Counted from the stretch's first letter, positions 15,480 through 25,132 are shown. The stretch is DNA of 64,000 nt from Lachnospiraceae bacterium (GCA_900770345.1 CAAGKF010000371.1:3370-67369), one strand, 5' to 3'. Translations and numbers: made by a program. The notes: generated by a model not told the origin, from the letters alone.

Positions 15480-16495
15480 TTGTGTATGGAACTCCGTATT
15501 TTTGACAAAAATCCAACCAGCCGCCGAAGGAAAACCGACTGGCGGCGAATCGACCAATACAACATTCTAAATTGGAGCGGATATGGCCTGGCATCAAAGC
15601 CATCCATCATACGTACCACCCTAGGATGGTTCATAACCGCCCTAATTTTTTCATTCTGCTCTTTTCTCGATAATTGTCGGTTGTTCAGGATATAATAAAT
15701 CTCCGCCCGGGCCAGATAGAACATATTGGATTTGATCTGCTGGGTAAAGTCGTAATCCGTGCATCTGGAGAAGAAATTTTCGGTTTCCTCGTTGATTTTC
15801 AGGGAGCTGTCCCACCACCAGGGCTTGTAGGTTTTGGACGCGGAACCCTCTGTTATGCGGTAATGATAGAGTTGCTGCCCTTTCAGGTACGCAAATGAGT
15901 TTGCGCAGTAAAGAACTTCTGAGCCAAAGGGCGCATCCTCACTGATATGAATATCCTCCCGATAAGAAAGGCGGTTTTTTACGATGATTTCTTTGCGAAT
16001 CAGGAGCGCCCAATTGGAGATCGTGATGGGGTATTCCAGCCCGTCCATGACCAGGTGCGGGTAGATTTCCGCTCGGATCCGCTCCTTATCATAAAACCCT
16101 TCCCGAATATTCGGCTGCGTAAAGGGAAATTCCCGCTCTCCCTGAAACCGTACATAGTCGCACAAAACAACGTCGGCGTTGGTCCGCAGCATTTTTTCGT
16201 ACATCTCCGGTACAATCCAATCGTCAGAGTCCACAAAGGCGATATAGTTCCCCTGCGCGATCTTCATGCCTGCGTTTCTTGCGGAGGCTGCGCGGCCATT
16301 GGCTTTGTGAATCACCTTCACCCGACTATCCTTCTCCGCATAGGCGTCACATAGGGCCGGTGAGGAATCAGTAGCGCCATCATCTACAAGGATCACTTCA
16401 ATGTCGAGAAACGTCTGCGCAAGAATACTGTCTACGCACTGAGCAAGGTATTTCTCCGCGTTATAAACGGGAACAATTACACTGACTTGGGGCAT
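15476..16495 (-). CDS. GT2-family glycosyltransferase
   Basis: 339 residues, ATG after GGAGGAATAGT. Classic GT-A/GT2 features: VSVIVPVYNAEKYLAQCVDS, VILVDDGATDSSPALCD, NGRAASARNAGMKIAQGNYI and AFVDSDDWIVPEMYEKM (DxD near residue 90). Inverting transfer from a nucleotide sugar. It is coupled by ATGA overlap to the truncated GT4 gene downstream. Confidence 0.92.
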   Translation of the reverse strand: MPQVSVIVPVYNAEKYLAQCVDSILAQTFLDIEVILVDDGATDSSPALCDAYAEKDSRVKVIHKANGRAASARNAGMKIAQGNYIAFVDSDDWIVPEMYEKMLRTNADVVLCDYVRFQGEREFPFTQPNIREGFYDKERIRAEIYPHLVMDGLEYPITISNWALLIRKEIIVKNRLSYREDIHISEDAPFGSEVLYCANSFAYLKGQQLYHYRITEGSASKTYKPWWWDSSLKINEETENFFSRCTDYDFTQQIKSNMFYLARAEIYYILNNRQLSRKEQNEKIRAVMNHPRVVRMMDGFDARPYPLQFRMLYWSIRRQSVFLRRLVGFLSKIRSSIHK

Positions 16496-16496
16496 A

Positions 16497-17696
16497 CTAT
16501 TCCTCCATGAGCTTGTATAACTTCTCTACTTCCTGGGCGTTGGAATAATCCCGGGCATTACAGTTGTGCGCAAGCTGCTGCATTTTCTCCGAATTACGCA
16601 GCAGAGACGCAATTCCTTCCGCACATCCCTCGTTATCCATCGGCACAATCACACCATCCACGCCATCTTCCAGCTGACTTGCCGAAGTGGCGTAGCGGGT
16701 GATGACCACGGGTTTCCCCAGCATCTGCGCTTCCCGAACGGTGACGCATTTCCCCTCATACCGGCTGGGCTGAACATAGAGATCACAGGCTTTGATATAG
16801 GGGTATGGTTTTTCCTTTTTCCCCAGCAAAATCACCCGCTCGTCCATGCCTGCTTCCGCGATTTTCCGCCGGATCAACTGCTCATCCGGGCCAAACCCGA
16901 TGATGTACCAATACACATCCACCCCGCACTGGATCAGTCTGGAACAAATATCAGGTACGTTGTCAAAGTTTTTTGCGGTACAGTAGCGGCCAATGGACAG
17001 CAATCGAATCCCTTTGTCCGGCATTTCCTGATCCACAGAAAACGCATTGGCCTGGCGGCTTACCAGTCTCCCAGGCAGAATGTTTTCAATCAGAATAATT
17101 TTCTCAGCCAATGCTGGAAATACCTTCAGGAAGCTATCCGTCACCGAATTGGAAATGGATGCGATATAGTCATAGGCATCCCACATAGCAGCTTCCGATG
17201 CCGCATCGACCTGGACACGGGAATAATCGGTATGGATCCATGCGATTTTTCTTTTGGCACGGACTTTATGCGCGCAAATATAGTGTGGGGTCAAGAAACT
17301 GATCGCCAGATCATATTCTGTATCCGGATGAATCCGAGGCATGAAACGATATGTATATTTATGGCTGTATTCAAGACTAACCCCGCTGTCCGTATATCCA
17401 TGGGTCTTATCATAGTGCGATGCAGCAAGCTTTCCGAATAATCTGGCTCCGGTCAGGAGAACGTGGCCCTCTCTCAGGGTTTCTTTCATCGGGTGAGCCA
17501 GAACCGTATAGGCGGGTACCTGCGGTAGAAGATTCACGTAAGCAGGGATCTCATAAAGTAATTCACCTTCATGGCGCAAGAGAAACAAATCAATATCCCA
17601 GTCCTTAGGACTTAAAGCGCTCAATAAGCCAATCAAACTTCGCTCAGCACCGCCAAGCTCCAGCGCATGGGATACAATTAACAGTTTCTTTTTCAT
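16497..17696 (-). CDS. GT4-family glycosyltransferase
   Basis: 399 residues. N-terminal domain KKKLLIVSHALELGGAERSL; C-terminal donor-binding domain LLSIGRYCTAKNFDNVPDIC, YIIGFGPDEQLIRRKIAEAG and LYVQPSRYEGKCVTVREAQM. The start overlaps the TAA region of the GT32 gene by four bases; the next gene begins one base after its stop. This tight packing shows co-translation with the neighbours. Sugar specificity unknown. Confidence 0.92.
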   Translation of the reverse strand: MKKKLLIVSHALELGGAERSLIGLLSALSPKDWDIDLFLLRHEGELLYEIPAYVNLLPQVPAYTVLAHPMKETLREGHVLLTGARLFGKLAASHYDKTHGYTDSGVSLEYSHKYTYRFMPRIHPDTEYDLAISFLTPHYICAHKVRAKRKIAWIHTDYSRVQVDAASEAAMWDAYDYIASISNSVTDSFLKVFPALAEKIILIENILPGRLVSRQANAFSVDQEMPDKGIRLLSIGRYCTAKNFDNVPDICSRLIQCGVDVYWYIIGFGPDEQLIRRKIAEAGMDERVILLGKKEKPYPYIKACDLYVQPSRYEGKCVTVREAQMLGKPVVITRYATSASQLEDGVDGVIVPMDNEGCAEGIASLLRNSEKMQQLAHNCNARDYSNAQEVEKLYKLMEE

Positions 17697-18391
17697 TTAC
17701 GGAACCTCTGAAATGCGTCCACACCAAAGATGCGGTGCAATGGCCGCATAATTGCGCTGCGCAGCTTTTGTTTCCTGCTCATCCACGCCGCAGAATACCA
17801 ATGGATAGAGATTGTGCGCTCGGTTTCTTTTACACGTCCGGTGGCACTTTCATAAGGGTTCAGATAATCAATAGGGAGAATTACCGCTCCAGCAACATTC
17901 TGATGGCCTCCATTTTGCTGAAGACCCAGTTTGACCAGAGCCGCAGTATTCAAACGCGGGCAACCAACCGTTCCCCGGGTTCCATCCAGCAAAGGGTCAT
18001 ATTCGTGCAGCATTGCCTCAATCGCTGTTCCATGTGGAACCGAGCCAAACCCCAAACCACTTGCTACATACTCCGAGGTTTCGAAACCAAAAAATGCCTC
18101 GTATTCCAGCAGACGATCCGGAGACTTCAGTAATTCAACATCGGTGTCAAAGTACAGACCGCCATGCTCTGCTACAACTAAAAGACGGACATAATCACTG
18201 AGAAACGCATACTTTTTCTGCTCATAGCACATTCGGGTATAGCCATTCATATGAACATCAAAGTTGTCCTCGTTCCACTCGATGATTTCATAATCCGGGC
18301 AGAACCTTTTCCAGCTTGCTATACATTTCTGGGCCAGTTTTGGTTTCTCACCCCGACCGAACCAGCAGTAATGAACTGTTTTTGGAATCAT
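17693..18391 (-). CDS. GT32-family (OCH1-like) capsular glycosyltransferase
   Basis: 232 residues from the ATG at 18389-18391, which has GGGAGGTGTTTC directly before it; an earlier in-frame start at 18409 lacks a site. Family signatures: IPKTVHYCWFGRGEKP, SWKRFCPDYEIIEWNEDNFD, AFLSDYVRLLVVAEHGGLYF and DTDVELLK (DxD). GT32 members add galactose, mannose or related sugars in capsule loci. Overlaps the downstream GT4 by four bases. Confidence 0.9.
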   Translation of the reverse strand: MIPKTVHYCWFGRGEKPKLAQKCIASWKRFCPDYEIIEWNEDNFDVHMNGYTRMCYEQKKYAFLSDYVRLLVVAEHGGLYFDTDVELLKSPDRLLEYEAFFGFETSEYVASGLGFGSVPHGTAIEAMLHEYDPLLDGTRGTVGCPRLNTAALVKLGLQQNGGHQNVAGAVILPIDYLNPYESATGRVKETERTISIHWYSAAWMSRKQKLRSAIMRPLHRIFGVDAFQRFRK

Positions 18392-18405
18392 GAAACACCT
18401 CCCGC

Positions 18406-19521
18406 TCAAAAGAGCGATTGCAAATACTGCAACAGAGAAATGCCGGAGTAATAGTTATCAAATGGTTGGTTAATTGCGTTTGCATAATAGAAAAACGCAA
18501 AGTAGCAGATAACCGCAACAACAGTAATCAACTGTTTGGAATTCTTCTCAAAATGCGTGAACAGCCAAGGAATAGACAGTGTTTGGAAGATAAGAAAATA
18601 GTTTGCAAGCCTCGCAAAATAGTTTGCGGTTCCAAAAAGCGCAACAAACATAATGGCGCCGTTCAGCATCGACATATTCAGGATGAGGTTTTGCGTTCGA
18701 TTGTTTTCCTGCACGATTATGCGCCGTGTGACAAAGGAAAGGACAATTGGAATCGAAACGACCGCAAATCGAAGTGGGTTCACACCTTCTCCGGAAAAGC
18801 TGGCAGCATCGTAGTCTCTGCCCAGCAATGTGGTAACGTCAACGATGTTATCTATCATCGGCTGCAAGAAAAATCCCACAGAAACCGCAATCGTCAGTAG
18901 CAGATATGTCTTTCTACTCCAAGGCCGGAAAAACATCAGTGGAACGAGCAAATACATCAGGGCATATGTATGAAACAGTGTTCCCAACACAACCCAGAAA
19001 ACAAAGGGACCCCATTTCCTGTTGATTGCCCGGTCAACGCCTACCAAGCAAAAAGCAACCGCAACGCATTGTTTGATGGCCGCCATAGTGAAAGTATACA
19101 CCCCAAGCATAATAAACAGAAAAACAGAGAGCCAAAGGTTATTCGAATATTTACGAATGAACCAGAGATAGATGCCCACGGTGATTGCAGCGTAAAATAA
19201 AAGAAATGATTGTGCTGAAAAACCTAGTACGGACAACATACGATTGGTAAATGCGAAAGCGGGATAGTTTCCCAAAATCCAATCCATATCAAATATGGTT
19301 GACCAGCTCGCAGAAATCGCATTATACGAGGCCACATAGGTATCTGTGTCATTGTAGTGTATGCGCAACCCGGCAAAACACACCATGCAAAACGCAAGTA
19401 TGAGCCAGAAGATGCGCTCCTTTTTCACATACCCACCGGTTGCCAGGTCTTTCACGGAAAAGGAATGGGACAACGCAGCCAGAACAATGCTTGCAATTGT
19501 AATTGGTAAAAGTTGTGACAT
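18406..19521 (-). CDS. epsG: EpsG-family polysaccharide polymerase (Wzy-like)
   Basis: 371 residues with about ten membrane segments. The phrases FAGLRIHYNDTDTYVASYNA and FLFIMLGVYTFTMAAIKQCV (a polar residue pattern followed by Gln-Cys) fit the EpsG family, which takes the place of Wzy in many Firmicutes. With the flippase at 8692-10224 it makes a full Wzx/Wzy-type export and polymerisation route. Ends 15 bases before the GT32 start codon. Confidence 0.85.
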   Translation of the reverse strand: MSQLLPITIASIVLAALSHSFSVKDLATGGYVKKERIFWLILAFCMVCFAGLRIHYNDTDTYVASYNAISASWSTIFDMDWILGNYPAFAFTNRMLSVLGFSAQSFLLFYAAITVGIYLWFIRKYSNNLWLSVFLFIMLGVYTFTMAAIKQCVAVAFCLVGVDRAINRKWGPFVFWVVLGTLFHTYALMYLLVPLMFFRPWSRKTYLLLTIAVSVGFFLQPMIDNIVDVTTLLGRDYDAASFSGEGVNPLRFAVVSIPIVLSFVTRRIIVQENNRTQNLILNMSMLNGAIMFVALFGTANYFARLANYFLIFQTLSIPWLFTHFEKNSKQLITVVAVICYFAFFYYANAINQPFDNYYSGISLLQYLQSLF

Positions 19522-19571
19522 ATACTGCTACTCCTTGTTGGTTGCGTTGTGTGCAATTATGAACGTATGCC

Positions 19572-20468
19572 TCACTTTTTCGCCTTTCTCCTGATATATG
19601 CTGACAGCGCCCAACCGGCAGGTATACACAGCACCGTCAGCAGTTTGCGGGGAGATTCTTTGACATAGTGTTTACTTCCTGCGATCTGACTGCTCGAACA
19701 GTAGTGAATGCAATCCATCACCATCCGCTTTTTCGATGTTGGATGCTGCATACACACCTTTCTCCAGAAGGCGAAGCCCTGGGGATTCGTCAAGTACTGA
19801 CGCCACATGGTGTTGGATGAGCCGTCCGGCTGATATTCGACATTGCACAGTATGTCATCAAGCACCGCCAGCTTGTAATCCTGGTCGATCAGGCGATATT
19901 TGTATGCAAGAGAAACATATTTTTCGCCTTCAAACACCGGGTACTGAGGATAGGCATTAATCACATCGGTGCGGTAGACCTGCTTCTTATCGCCGGAGCC
20001 GCCTTGCGCATAGTAACCGGAAAGGGTTGTTTCCACCATTCCGTCTGGGAAATGTTTCCCGATGACTGCTCCGGCAAAGTCGGCATCAAGGCCCACCAGG
20101 CCGGCATAGCCCTTATCCCGGACAGCGTCCCACTTGTTCAGGATTTTTTCTACAGCGCCGTCTGCAAGCATATCGTCTGAGTCAATACAGGTGTTCAGTT
20201 CTGTATGGATGTTGGCATAGGCTGTGTTGTGCGCTGTGTGCATTCCGCCGTTGGATTTGTAAATGTACTGAATCTCAAAGCCACAGTCCTGATTTTGCCA
20301 CCCTTGGACAAGTTCTGCGGTATTGTCAGTAGAGCCATCGTCTACCACCAGCCAGATAAAGTCCTTGCAGCTCTGTCGGCACAGGCTCTCATATGTGCGG
20401 GGAAGTGTGTGCGCTCGATTATATGCAGGGGTGAAAATAGTTAAAATAATTTGATTATCCACGACCAT
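19572..20468 (-). CDS. GT2-family glycosyltransferase
   Basis: 298 residues. ILTIFTPAYNRAHTLPRTYE, WLVVDDGSTDNTAELVQGW and LNTCIDSDDMLADGAVEKIL show a GT-A fold with DSDD metal site near residue 95. The ATG lies 14 bases inside the end of the upstream GT4 gene and follows GAGGTGGTAA. The C-terminal region ends in a short hydrophobic and basic segment (LLTVLCIPAGWALSAYIRRK), so it is probably membrane-associated. Confidence 0.9.
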   Translation of the reverse strand: MVVDNQIILTIFTPAYNRAHTLPRTYESLCRQSCKDFIWLVVDDGSTDNTAELVQGWQNQDCGFEIQYIYKSNGGMHTAHNTAYANIHTELNTCIDSDDMLADGAVEKILNKWDAVRDKGYAGLVGLDADFAGAVIGKHFPDGMVETTLSGYYAQGGSGDKKQVYRTDVINAYPQYPVFEGEKYVSLAYKYRLIDQDYKLAVLDDILCNVEYQPDGSSNTMWRQYLTNPQGFAFWRKVCMQHPTSKKRMVMDCIHYCSSSQIAGSKHYVKESPRKLLTVLCIPAGWALSAYIRRKAKK

Positions 20469-21582
20469 TTACCACCTCGGTGTAGTAATTCTCCAGCCGT
20501 TTGGACGTCACAAGAATATCGTACCCGGCTTTCTGTATGTCAGATCTCATATTCCTTCGGGGAGTTTTTGAATATTGCAGCACTGCTTTGCTCCATGCTT
20601 CAGCACTATTCTCCAACGATTGAAAATGCACAAGGTCTGTGATAGCAACTTCATGCGGAATAGCTGAGGAAACGCAGCAAGGAAGACCTGCCGTCTGCGC
20701 TTCAACCATGGATACGGGAAGTCCTTCATAAAAGGAAGGCATCAAGAAAACGTCCATAGCCTGGTAGTAATCCCATGCGTTGCTCTTAATTCCGGTAAGG
20801 ATAACATTATCCTGAAGATTCTTGTTTGCGATGTCTTCTTCAATCTGCGAACGTAGCTCACCATCTCCAACAAGGAGTAGCATTGCATCTGGCAACACAT
20901 CATGTATTTTCTCGAAGATACTTAATATAAAAGCGTGATTCTTCTGCTTTGAAAATCGACTGACATTGCCCACCACAAGTTGATTCTCATTAAGCCCAAG
21001 GGAAATGCGCATTTTTTGACGCAAGTCTGCGTCAAAGAGGAATCTGTCCACATCAATGGCATTTGGCAATATACTGCACCGATGCTTGTCTTTTGCGATC
21101 TTTTCTCCATAACGGGAAATTCCCGCTTTTTTCGAACACGCGAAAAAATGATCTGCTACAAATCGAGTAGGATAGGCAAATATGGCATAGACAATATCGC
21201 TGCGAGTTTTCATCGTATTCGTGTTATGAGAATGTGCGATGCAATATGCGCCATTCTTTTTTGCAATAGATAAGTAAATTGCAGCCGTACTTCCAAGATG
21301 GCCGTGTACAATGGGATGCTCTCCATGATGTTCACGAAAAAAGGTGTTCCACCACTTCACATAAGCGAAGTGGTTTTTGCCATTATAGTGGGGACAACGG
21401 TAAATATTCCCTCCAAGAGACAGGATTTCTCCATCAAATGCGGACGGCTCGCTACTGTTTTCTACAAAGTCAAATTGCACTTTATTCCTATCTATATGTC
21501 TGTACAGATTCATTATCATTGTTTCTGCGCCGCCACGATTCATGGTTCCAATAACGTGCAGAACACGGATGGGTACGGTCAT
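20455..21582 (-). CDS. GT4-family glycosyltransferase
   Basis: 375 residues. Typical EpsF-like start RVLHVIGTMNRGGAETMIMN, then VHGHLGSTAAIYLSIAKKNG, VVGNVSRFSKQKNHAFILSI, LLLVGDGELRSQIEEDI and VFLMPSFYEGLPVSMVEAQT. Similar enzymes act early in Firmicutes exopolysaccharide assembly. It starts 18 bases after the LicD gene ends. Confidence 0.92.
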   Translation of the reverse strand: MTVPIRVLHVIGTMNRGGAETMIMNLYRHIDRNKVQFDFVENSSEPSAFDGEILSLGGNIYRCPHYNGKNHFAYVKWWNTFFREHHGEHPIVHGHLGSTAAIYLSIAKKNGAYCIAHSHNTNTMKTRSDIVYAIFAYPTRFVADHFFACSKKAGISRYGEKIAKDKHRCSILPNAIDVDRFLFDADLRQKMRISLGLNENQLVVGNVSRFSKQKNHAFILSIFEKIHDVLPDAMLLLVGDGELRSQIEEDIANKNLQDNVILTGIKSNAWDYYQAMDVFLMPSFYEGLPVSMVEAQTAGLPCCVSSAIPHEVAITDLVHFQSLENSAEAWSKAVLQYSKTPRRNMRSDIQKAGYDILVTSKRLENYYTEVVNGRG

Positions 21583-21600
21583 TGTTGCTTTCCCTTCCTC

Positions 21601-22425
21601 TCAGAGCAGTTCCTCATAGTTGCGCTCAAAATCAATCATAATCGGATGGTGCCGCCAGGCGCGCTCCTCTTCGGGAGGAAGTTGCATATAGTCGCCGAAC
21701 TTCCGGTGCAGGTGGTCATCCCAAGTTGCAAAACACATAAATTGGCCATCTTCAAAGGGGAGATTTGTATAGGAATCAAGCATTTTTGCGGAGAATGGCC
21801 GGGCTAGGGATGCCATTGTTTCAATAGCAGCAATTTCAAAATCGGTTTGACTATTATAGCGAGTCAGTTTCCCCAGAAGTCTCTGCCGAACCGTTTCTCG
21901 CCTCTTTTTAGGTACGCACGCCAATATCACAAAAGCCCCGGCACGAACTAAAATATTGGCCTTTGGCGGAACAAATTCTCGGTTCAAAAGTTGATATACC
22001 ATGCAATTCCATTTATAAGCAATTCGCTCTTGCTTGCCATTAGGAAGCCTGTCAAGGGGAAATACATCCAAAAAGATTCCCGTATGGTATCGCCCTGCTT
22101 CCCAGTTTTCCTGCACAAATGTCGTATGGTCTTTTCTGATTTTCGAGAAAGACTGTGTGAATGTGGGAGTGTTATCTTTGTTTTGCAGGATATATCCGGC
22201 CGGACTTTCCATTTCCCAAAGTCTCAGAAAATCATCGTAGTCATTTCTTGCCATGCATACATCTAAATCGTCATCCCAAGGGATAAAGCCCTGGTGGCGG
22301 ACCGCTCCCAAAAGAGACCCTGCATAAAGGGAATATTTCAAATCATGTTTTCGACAGAATTCATCGAAAACTTTCAAGATTTCCAATTCCGTAAGCTGCA
22401 ATTTGCGAAGCTTTTGATCCATCAT
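21601..22425 (-). CDS. LicD/fukutin-family phosphotransferase
   Basis: 274 residues. LicD core: RKHDLKYSLYAGSLLGAVRH followed by QGFIPWDDDLDVCMARNDYD with the catalytic WDDDxD motif near residue 50. LicD proteins transfer phosphocholine, and their relatives transfer glycerol- or ribitol-phosphate, from CDP donors. The TagD gene just upstream (ATGA overlap) makes CDP-glycerol, so glycerol phosphate is the more likely group here. It would give the polysaccharide a negative phosphodiester side group. Confidence 0.88.
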   Translation of the reverse strand: MMDQKLRKLQLTELEILKVFDEFCRKHDLKYSLYAGSLLGAVRHQGFIPWDDDLDVCMARNDYDDFLRLWEMESPAGYILQNKDNTPTFTQSFSKIRKDHTTFVQENWEAGRYHTGIFLDVFPLDRLPNGKQERIAYKWNCMVYQLLNREFVPPKANILVRAGAFVILACVPKKRRETVRQRLLGKLTRYNSQTDFEIAAIETMASLARPFSAKMLDSYTNLPFEDGQFMCFATWDDHLHRKFGDYMQLPPEEERAWRHHPIMIDFERNYEELL

Positions 22426-22817
22426 TTTTCCCTCTTTAATTCCTGCTTGATCTGAGTGGTGGAAATCTCGGGAGTCCGTGGCAGATAAACAACTTCACAG
22501 TAGTCCTTAAGAAAGTCGAACTTGCCCTCCCAGTCGTTGCCCATGACGAAGGTGTCCACTCGGAACTCCTGAACGTCCGAGACCTTCTGTGCCCAAGTCT
22601 CCTCCGGGATCACCAGATCCACATACCGGATGGCTTCCAATAGCTTTTTGCGCTGCTCATAAGTGAAATAGCACTTCTTCTGCTTCGCATTCCAGTTGAA
22701 CTCATCGGTGGACAGAGCGACGATTAAATAGTCGCCCAATTCCTTTGCGCGGCGAAGCAGATTTATATGGCCATAATGAAGCAGGTCAAAAGTCCCATAT
22801 GTAATGACTTTTTTCAT
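22422..22817 (-). CDS. tagD: Glycerol-3-phosphate cytidylyltransferase
   Basis: 131 residues, normal TagD length. Nucleotidyltransferase motifs: TYGTFDLLHYGHINLLRRAK (HxGH) and the C-terminal RTPEISTTQIKQEL (the ISTT signature). Also YFTYEQRKKLLEAIRYVDLV and FVMGNDWEGKFDFL. Makes CDP-glycerol from CTP and glycerol-3-phosphate. Four-base overlaps with both neighbours (GT4 upstream, LicD downstream) tie it to the supply of donor for LicD rather than to wall teichoic acid generally. Confidence 0.92.
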   Translation of the reverse strand: MKKVITYGTFDLLHYGHINLLRRAKELGDYLIVALSTDEFNWNAKQKKCYFTYEQRKKLLEAIRYVDLVIPEETWAQKVSDVQEFRVDTFVMGNDWEGKFDFLKDYCEVVYLPRTPEISTTQIKQELKREK

Positions 22818-23896
22818 ATTTTTAGTCCTTTCACGGTCTCGTGCACGACCTTCCTTTTATCAAATATTTCCTCCATATGCCGCCTCCCGACCAGCCCCAT
22901 CGCTTCTCGCTGTGCGTTGGGGAGTTCGCAGAACTGGCGCATGGCATCGTACAGGCTGTCTGCATTTTTCGGCTCACACAGCAAACCGCTTTCACCCTCG
23001 ATTACTGCTTCCATGCAGCCATGGATTCGACTGGTAATCAGAGGTCGGCCCATAGCGGCACATTCCAGATTGGTGTTGGCCATGCCCTCATGCCAGGAGG
23101 GGAGAACAAAGCAGTGGGCCTGCGCAATAAAAGGACGCACATCCTGCTGATAGCCGTGGTAGTGCAGCCATCCCTGTGCGGTATAGCGTTCAATCTTCTG
23201 CGCATAGTCCTCCTCATAGCCGCCCAGTACATCCAGACAGCATCGGATTCCCTCTCCGTAGAGCCGCGCCATAGCGGCAAACAACTCATCCACGCCCTTC
23301 TCCGCCATGACTCGTCCGATGAACAGGAAGCGTACCGGCTCGGCTTCGCCGGGATAGGGCGCAGGTGTGTAATGCTCCAGATTGACCCCTGCGCCAGGCA
23401 GAAGTTTGCATTGCCTTTGGGCTACGATTCCTTCATTCAGAAGCGTTTCCATATTCCCAGCGTTCTCAAAAAATACGACATTCGCCTTTTTCAGACCAAT
23501 GCGGTACATGACAGACACCAGCGCCCGGAGCGGGCCGCGATTCTGGAACGCCGTACCCAGGCCGGTGATATTCACCGCATAGGGGATTTTCAGCAACCGG
23601 CAGGCAAACCCGCCGTAGATGTTGGGCTTGATGGTATAAGTAATGGCTAAATTAGGCTTTTCGCTGCGCAGCAACTTGAGATATCGCAGGAATAGAATGA
23701 TGTCTTTTCGTGGATTGATGCCCCTCCGGTCAACAGGGGTGGGAATAAACTGACAGCCCATCTCTTCCAGTGGACGAACCAAATCTCCGTCTGGCAGCGA
23801 AATGACAACTTTATGGTTTTTCAGCAACTCTGCTATCAATTCCCGCCGGAATTGGTACAAACCAACATCGAAGTTGGCCATAATCAGGATTTTCAT
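22814..23896 (-). CDS. GT4-family glycosyltransferase, PglA-like
   Basis: 360 residues. KILIMANFDVGLYQFRRELI, TYTIKPNIYGGFACRLLKIP, VNITGLGTAFQNRGPL, FLFIGRVMAEKGVDELFAAM and FVLPSWHEGMANTNLECAAM resemble the PglA/WbpX-like branch that acts right after the initiating sugar transferase. It lies directly downstream of the PglC/PglD-like genes with ATGA coupling, which supports addition of the second sugar. RBS AGGAGG lies within the end of the acetyltransferase gene. Confidence 0.88.
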   Translation of the reverse strand: MKILIMANFDVGLYQFRRELIAELLKNHKVVISLPDGDLVRPLEEMGCQFIPTPVDRRGINPRKDIILFLRYLKLLRSEKPNLAITYTIKPNIYGGFACRLLKIPYAVNITGLGTAFQNRGPLRALVSVMYRIGLKKANVVFFENAGNMETLLNEGIVAQRQCKLLPGAGVNLEHYTPAPYPGEAEPVRFLFIGRVMAEKGVDELFAAMARLYGEGIRCCLDVLGGYEEDYAQKIERYTAQGWLHYHGYQQDVRPFIAQAHCFVLPSWHEGMANTNLECAAMGRPLITSRIHGCMEAVIEGESGLLCEPKNADSLYDAMRQFCELPNAQREAMGLVGRRHMEEIFDKRKVVHETVKGLKI

Positions 23897-24501
23897 TCCA
23901 TCCTCCTGGCCGGAACACCAATATAGGTTCCCGGAATTGAGATGTCCTTTATGACAATCGCACCAGCGCCGATGACGCTGTTTGCGCAGATACAGATGTT
24001 ATTACGGACACTTGCACCAATTCCAACGTGGGTTCCCACGCCTACGAACACCGTTCCGCCCAGCGCTGCCGCTGGAGAGATGTGTACAAAGTCATTAATA
24101 CAGTTGTCATGTTCCACCACTGCTCCGGTGTTGATGATGCAATGTGCTCCAACCCTCGCTCCCGCGTTGATTACAGCATTGGGCATCACAACCGTGCCTG
24201 CGCCGATACTCGCATAAGGAGAGACTACAGCAGAGGAATGTACTGCGGTATACCAATCCACCTTCAGACTTTGCGCAATACGGCATCGGATGCCGTTATT
24301 GCCGATGGCGATCAGAAATTGATACTGCAAGTAGTTCTGATAATCATGGATCGATCCCAGTACCGGCACGCCAAGAATTGTGGTTCCGGCATCAATTCCA
24401 TCATCCAAAAAGCCGACTACTTGTCCGCCGGAAGATTGAACGCAGTCCAGGACCACCTTCGCATGGCCTCCACCGCCAATGAGTATGACAGAATCAGACA
24501 T
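23893..24501 (-). CDS. Sugar O/N-acetyltransferase, PglD/NeuD-like
   Basis: 202 residues from the ATG at 24499-24501 (GAAGGAGTCAATCA in front). N-terminal Rossmann-like piece DSVILIGGGGHAKVVLDCVQ binds the sugar nucleotide. The C-terminal left-handed beta helix has hexapeptide repeats (VVMPNAVINAGARVGAHCII, EHDNCINDFVHISPAAALGG) with the catalytic His. PglD acetylates UDP-4-amino sugars in the diacetylbacillosamine route. Neighbours are a PglC-like transferase and a PglE-like aminotransferase, so the same route is the best guess. Confidence 0.9.
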   Translation of the reverse strand: MSDSVILIGGGGHAKVVLDCVQSSGGQVVGFLDDGIDAGTTILGVPVLGSIHDYQNYLQYQFLIAIGNNGIRCRIAQSLKVDWYTAVHSSAVVSPYASIGAGTVVMPNAVINAGARVGAHCIINTGAVVEHDNCINDFVHISPAAALGGTVFVGVGTHVGIGASVRNNICICANSVIGAGAIVIKDISIPGTYIGVPARRME

Positions 24502-25132
24502 TGATTGACTCCTTCGTTCCTGCGAACTCCTCCATGGTTGCCGACGTATCCGATGAGATGCCCTCCCGGGCAAAGATACATTTCATAGTCAGGAAAATGA
24601 TGCGAATATCGGTGAGAAAGCAGGTGTTTTGCGTATACCAAACGTCAAATTTGAATTTATCTTCCCAACTCAGCAGGTTCCGTCCATGAACCTGTGCCCA
24701 TCCCGTCAGGCCGGGACGAACATCATGGCGGTGATGCTGTTGCTCGTTATACAGGGGCAAATACTTCACAAGCAACGGTCGGGGGCCTACAATGGACATA
24801 TCTCCCCGAAAGATATTCCAAAGCTCCGGCAACTCGTCCAGCGAAGTGCTGCGCAGAACCTTTCCAAAATGGGTAAGCCGTTCCTCGTCAGACAGAAGAG
24901 CTCCCGTTTCATCCCGGGCATCCGTCATGCTGCGGAACTTGTACAGGCGGAAAATCTTTTCATCCTTGCCCGGGCGTTCCTGATGGAAAATAACCGGACA
25001 TCCCAATTTCACGCGCACCAAGATCGCTGTCACCAGCAGAACCGGGGAAAAAACGATCAGCGCAAGCCCGGAGAGCACAATGTCCAGCAGGCGCTTGACG
25101 TATTTCTCATAAAAACCAGCCTTGTGCCACAT
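24494..25132 (-). CDS. Initiating sugar-1-phosphate transferase, PglC-like
   Basis: 212 residues from the ATG at 25130-25132, overlapping the aminotransferase TGA as TGATG. One re-entrant membrane helix (LLDIVLSGLALIVFSPVLLV), then the family core GCPVIFHQERPGKDEKIFRL, YKFRSMTD, STSLDELPELWNIFRGDMSI, VGPRPLL and VRPGLTGWAQVHGRN. It transfers a phospho-sugar from UDP-sugar onto undecaprenyl phosphate and so starts each repeat unit. The short form (about 210 residues) is the PglC type. Confidence 0.93.
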   Translation of the reverse strand: MWHKAGFYEKYVKRLLDIVLSGLALIVFSPVLLVTAILVRVKLGCPVIFHQERPGKDEKIFRLYKFRSMTDARDETGALLSDEERLTHFGKVLRSTSLDELPELWNIFRGDMSIVGPRPLLVKYLPLYNEQQHHRHDVRPGLTGWAQVHGRNLLSWEDKFKFDVWYTQNTCFLTDIRIIFLTMKCIFAREGISSDTSATMEEFAGTKESINV

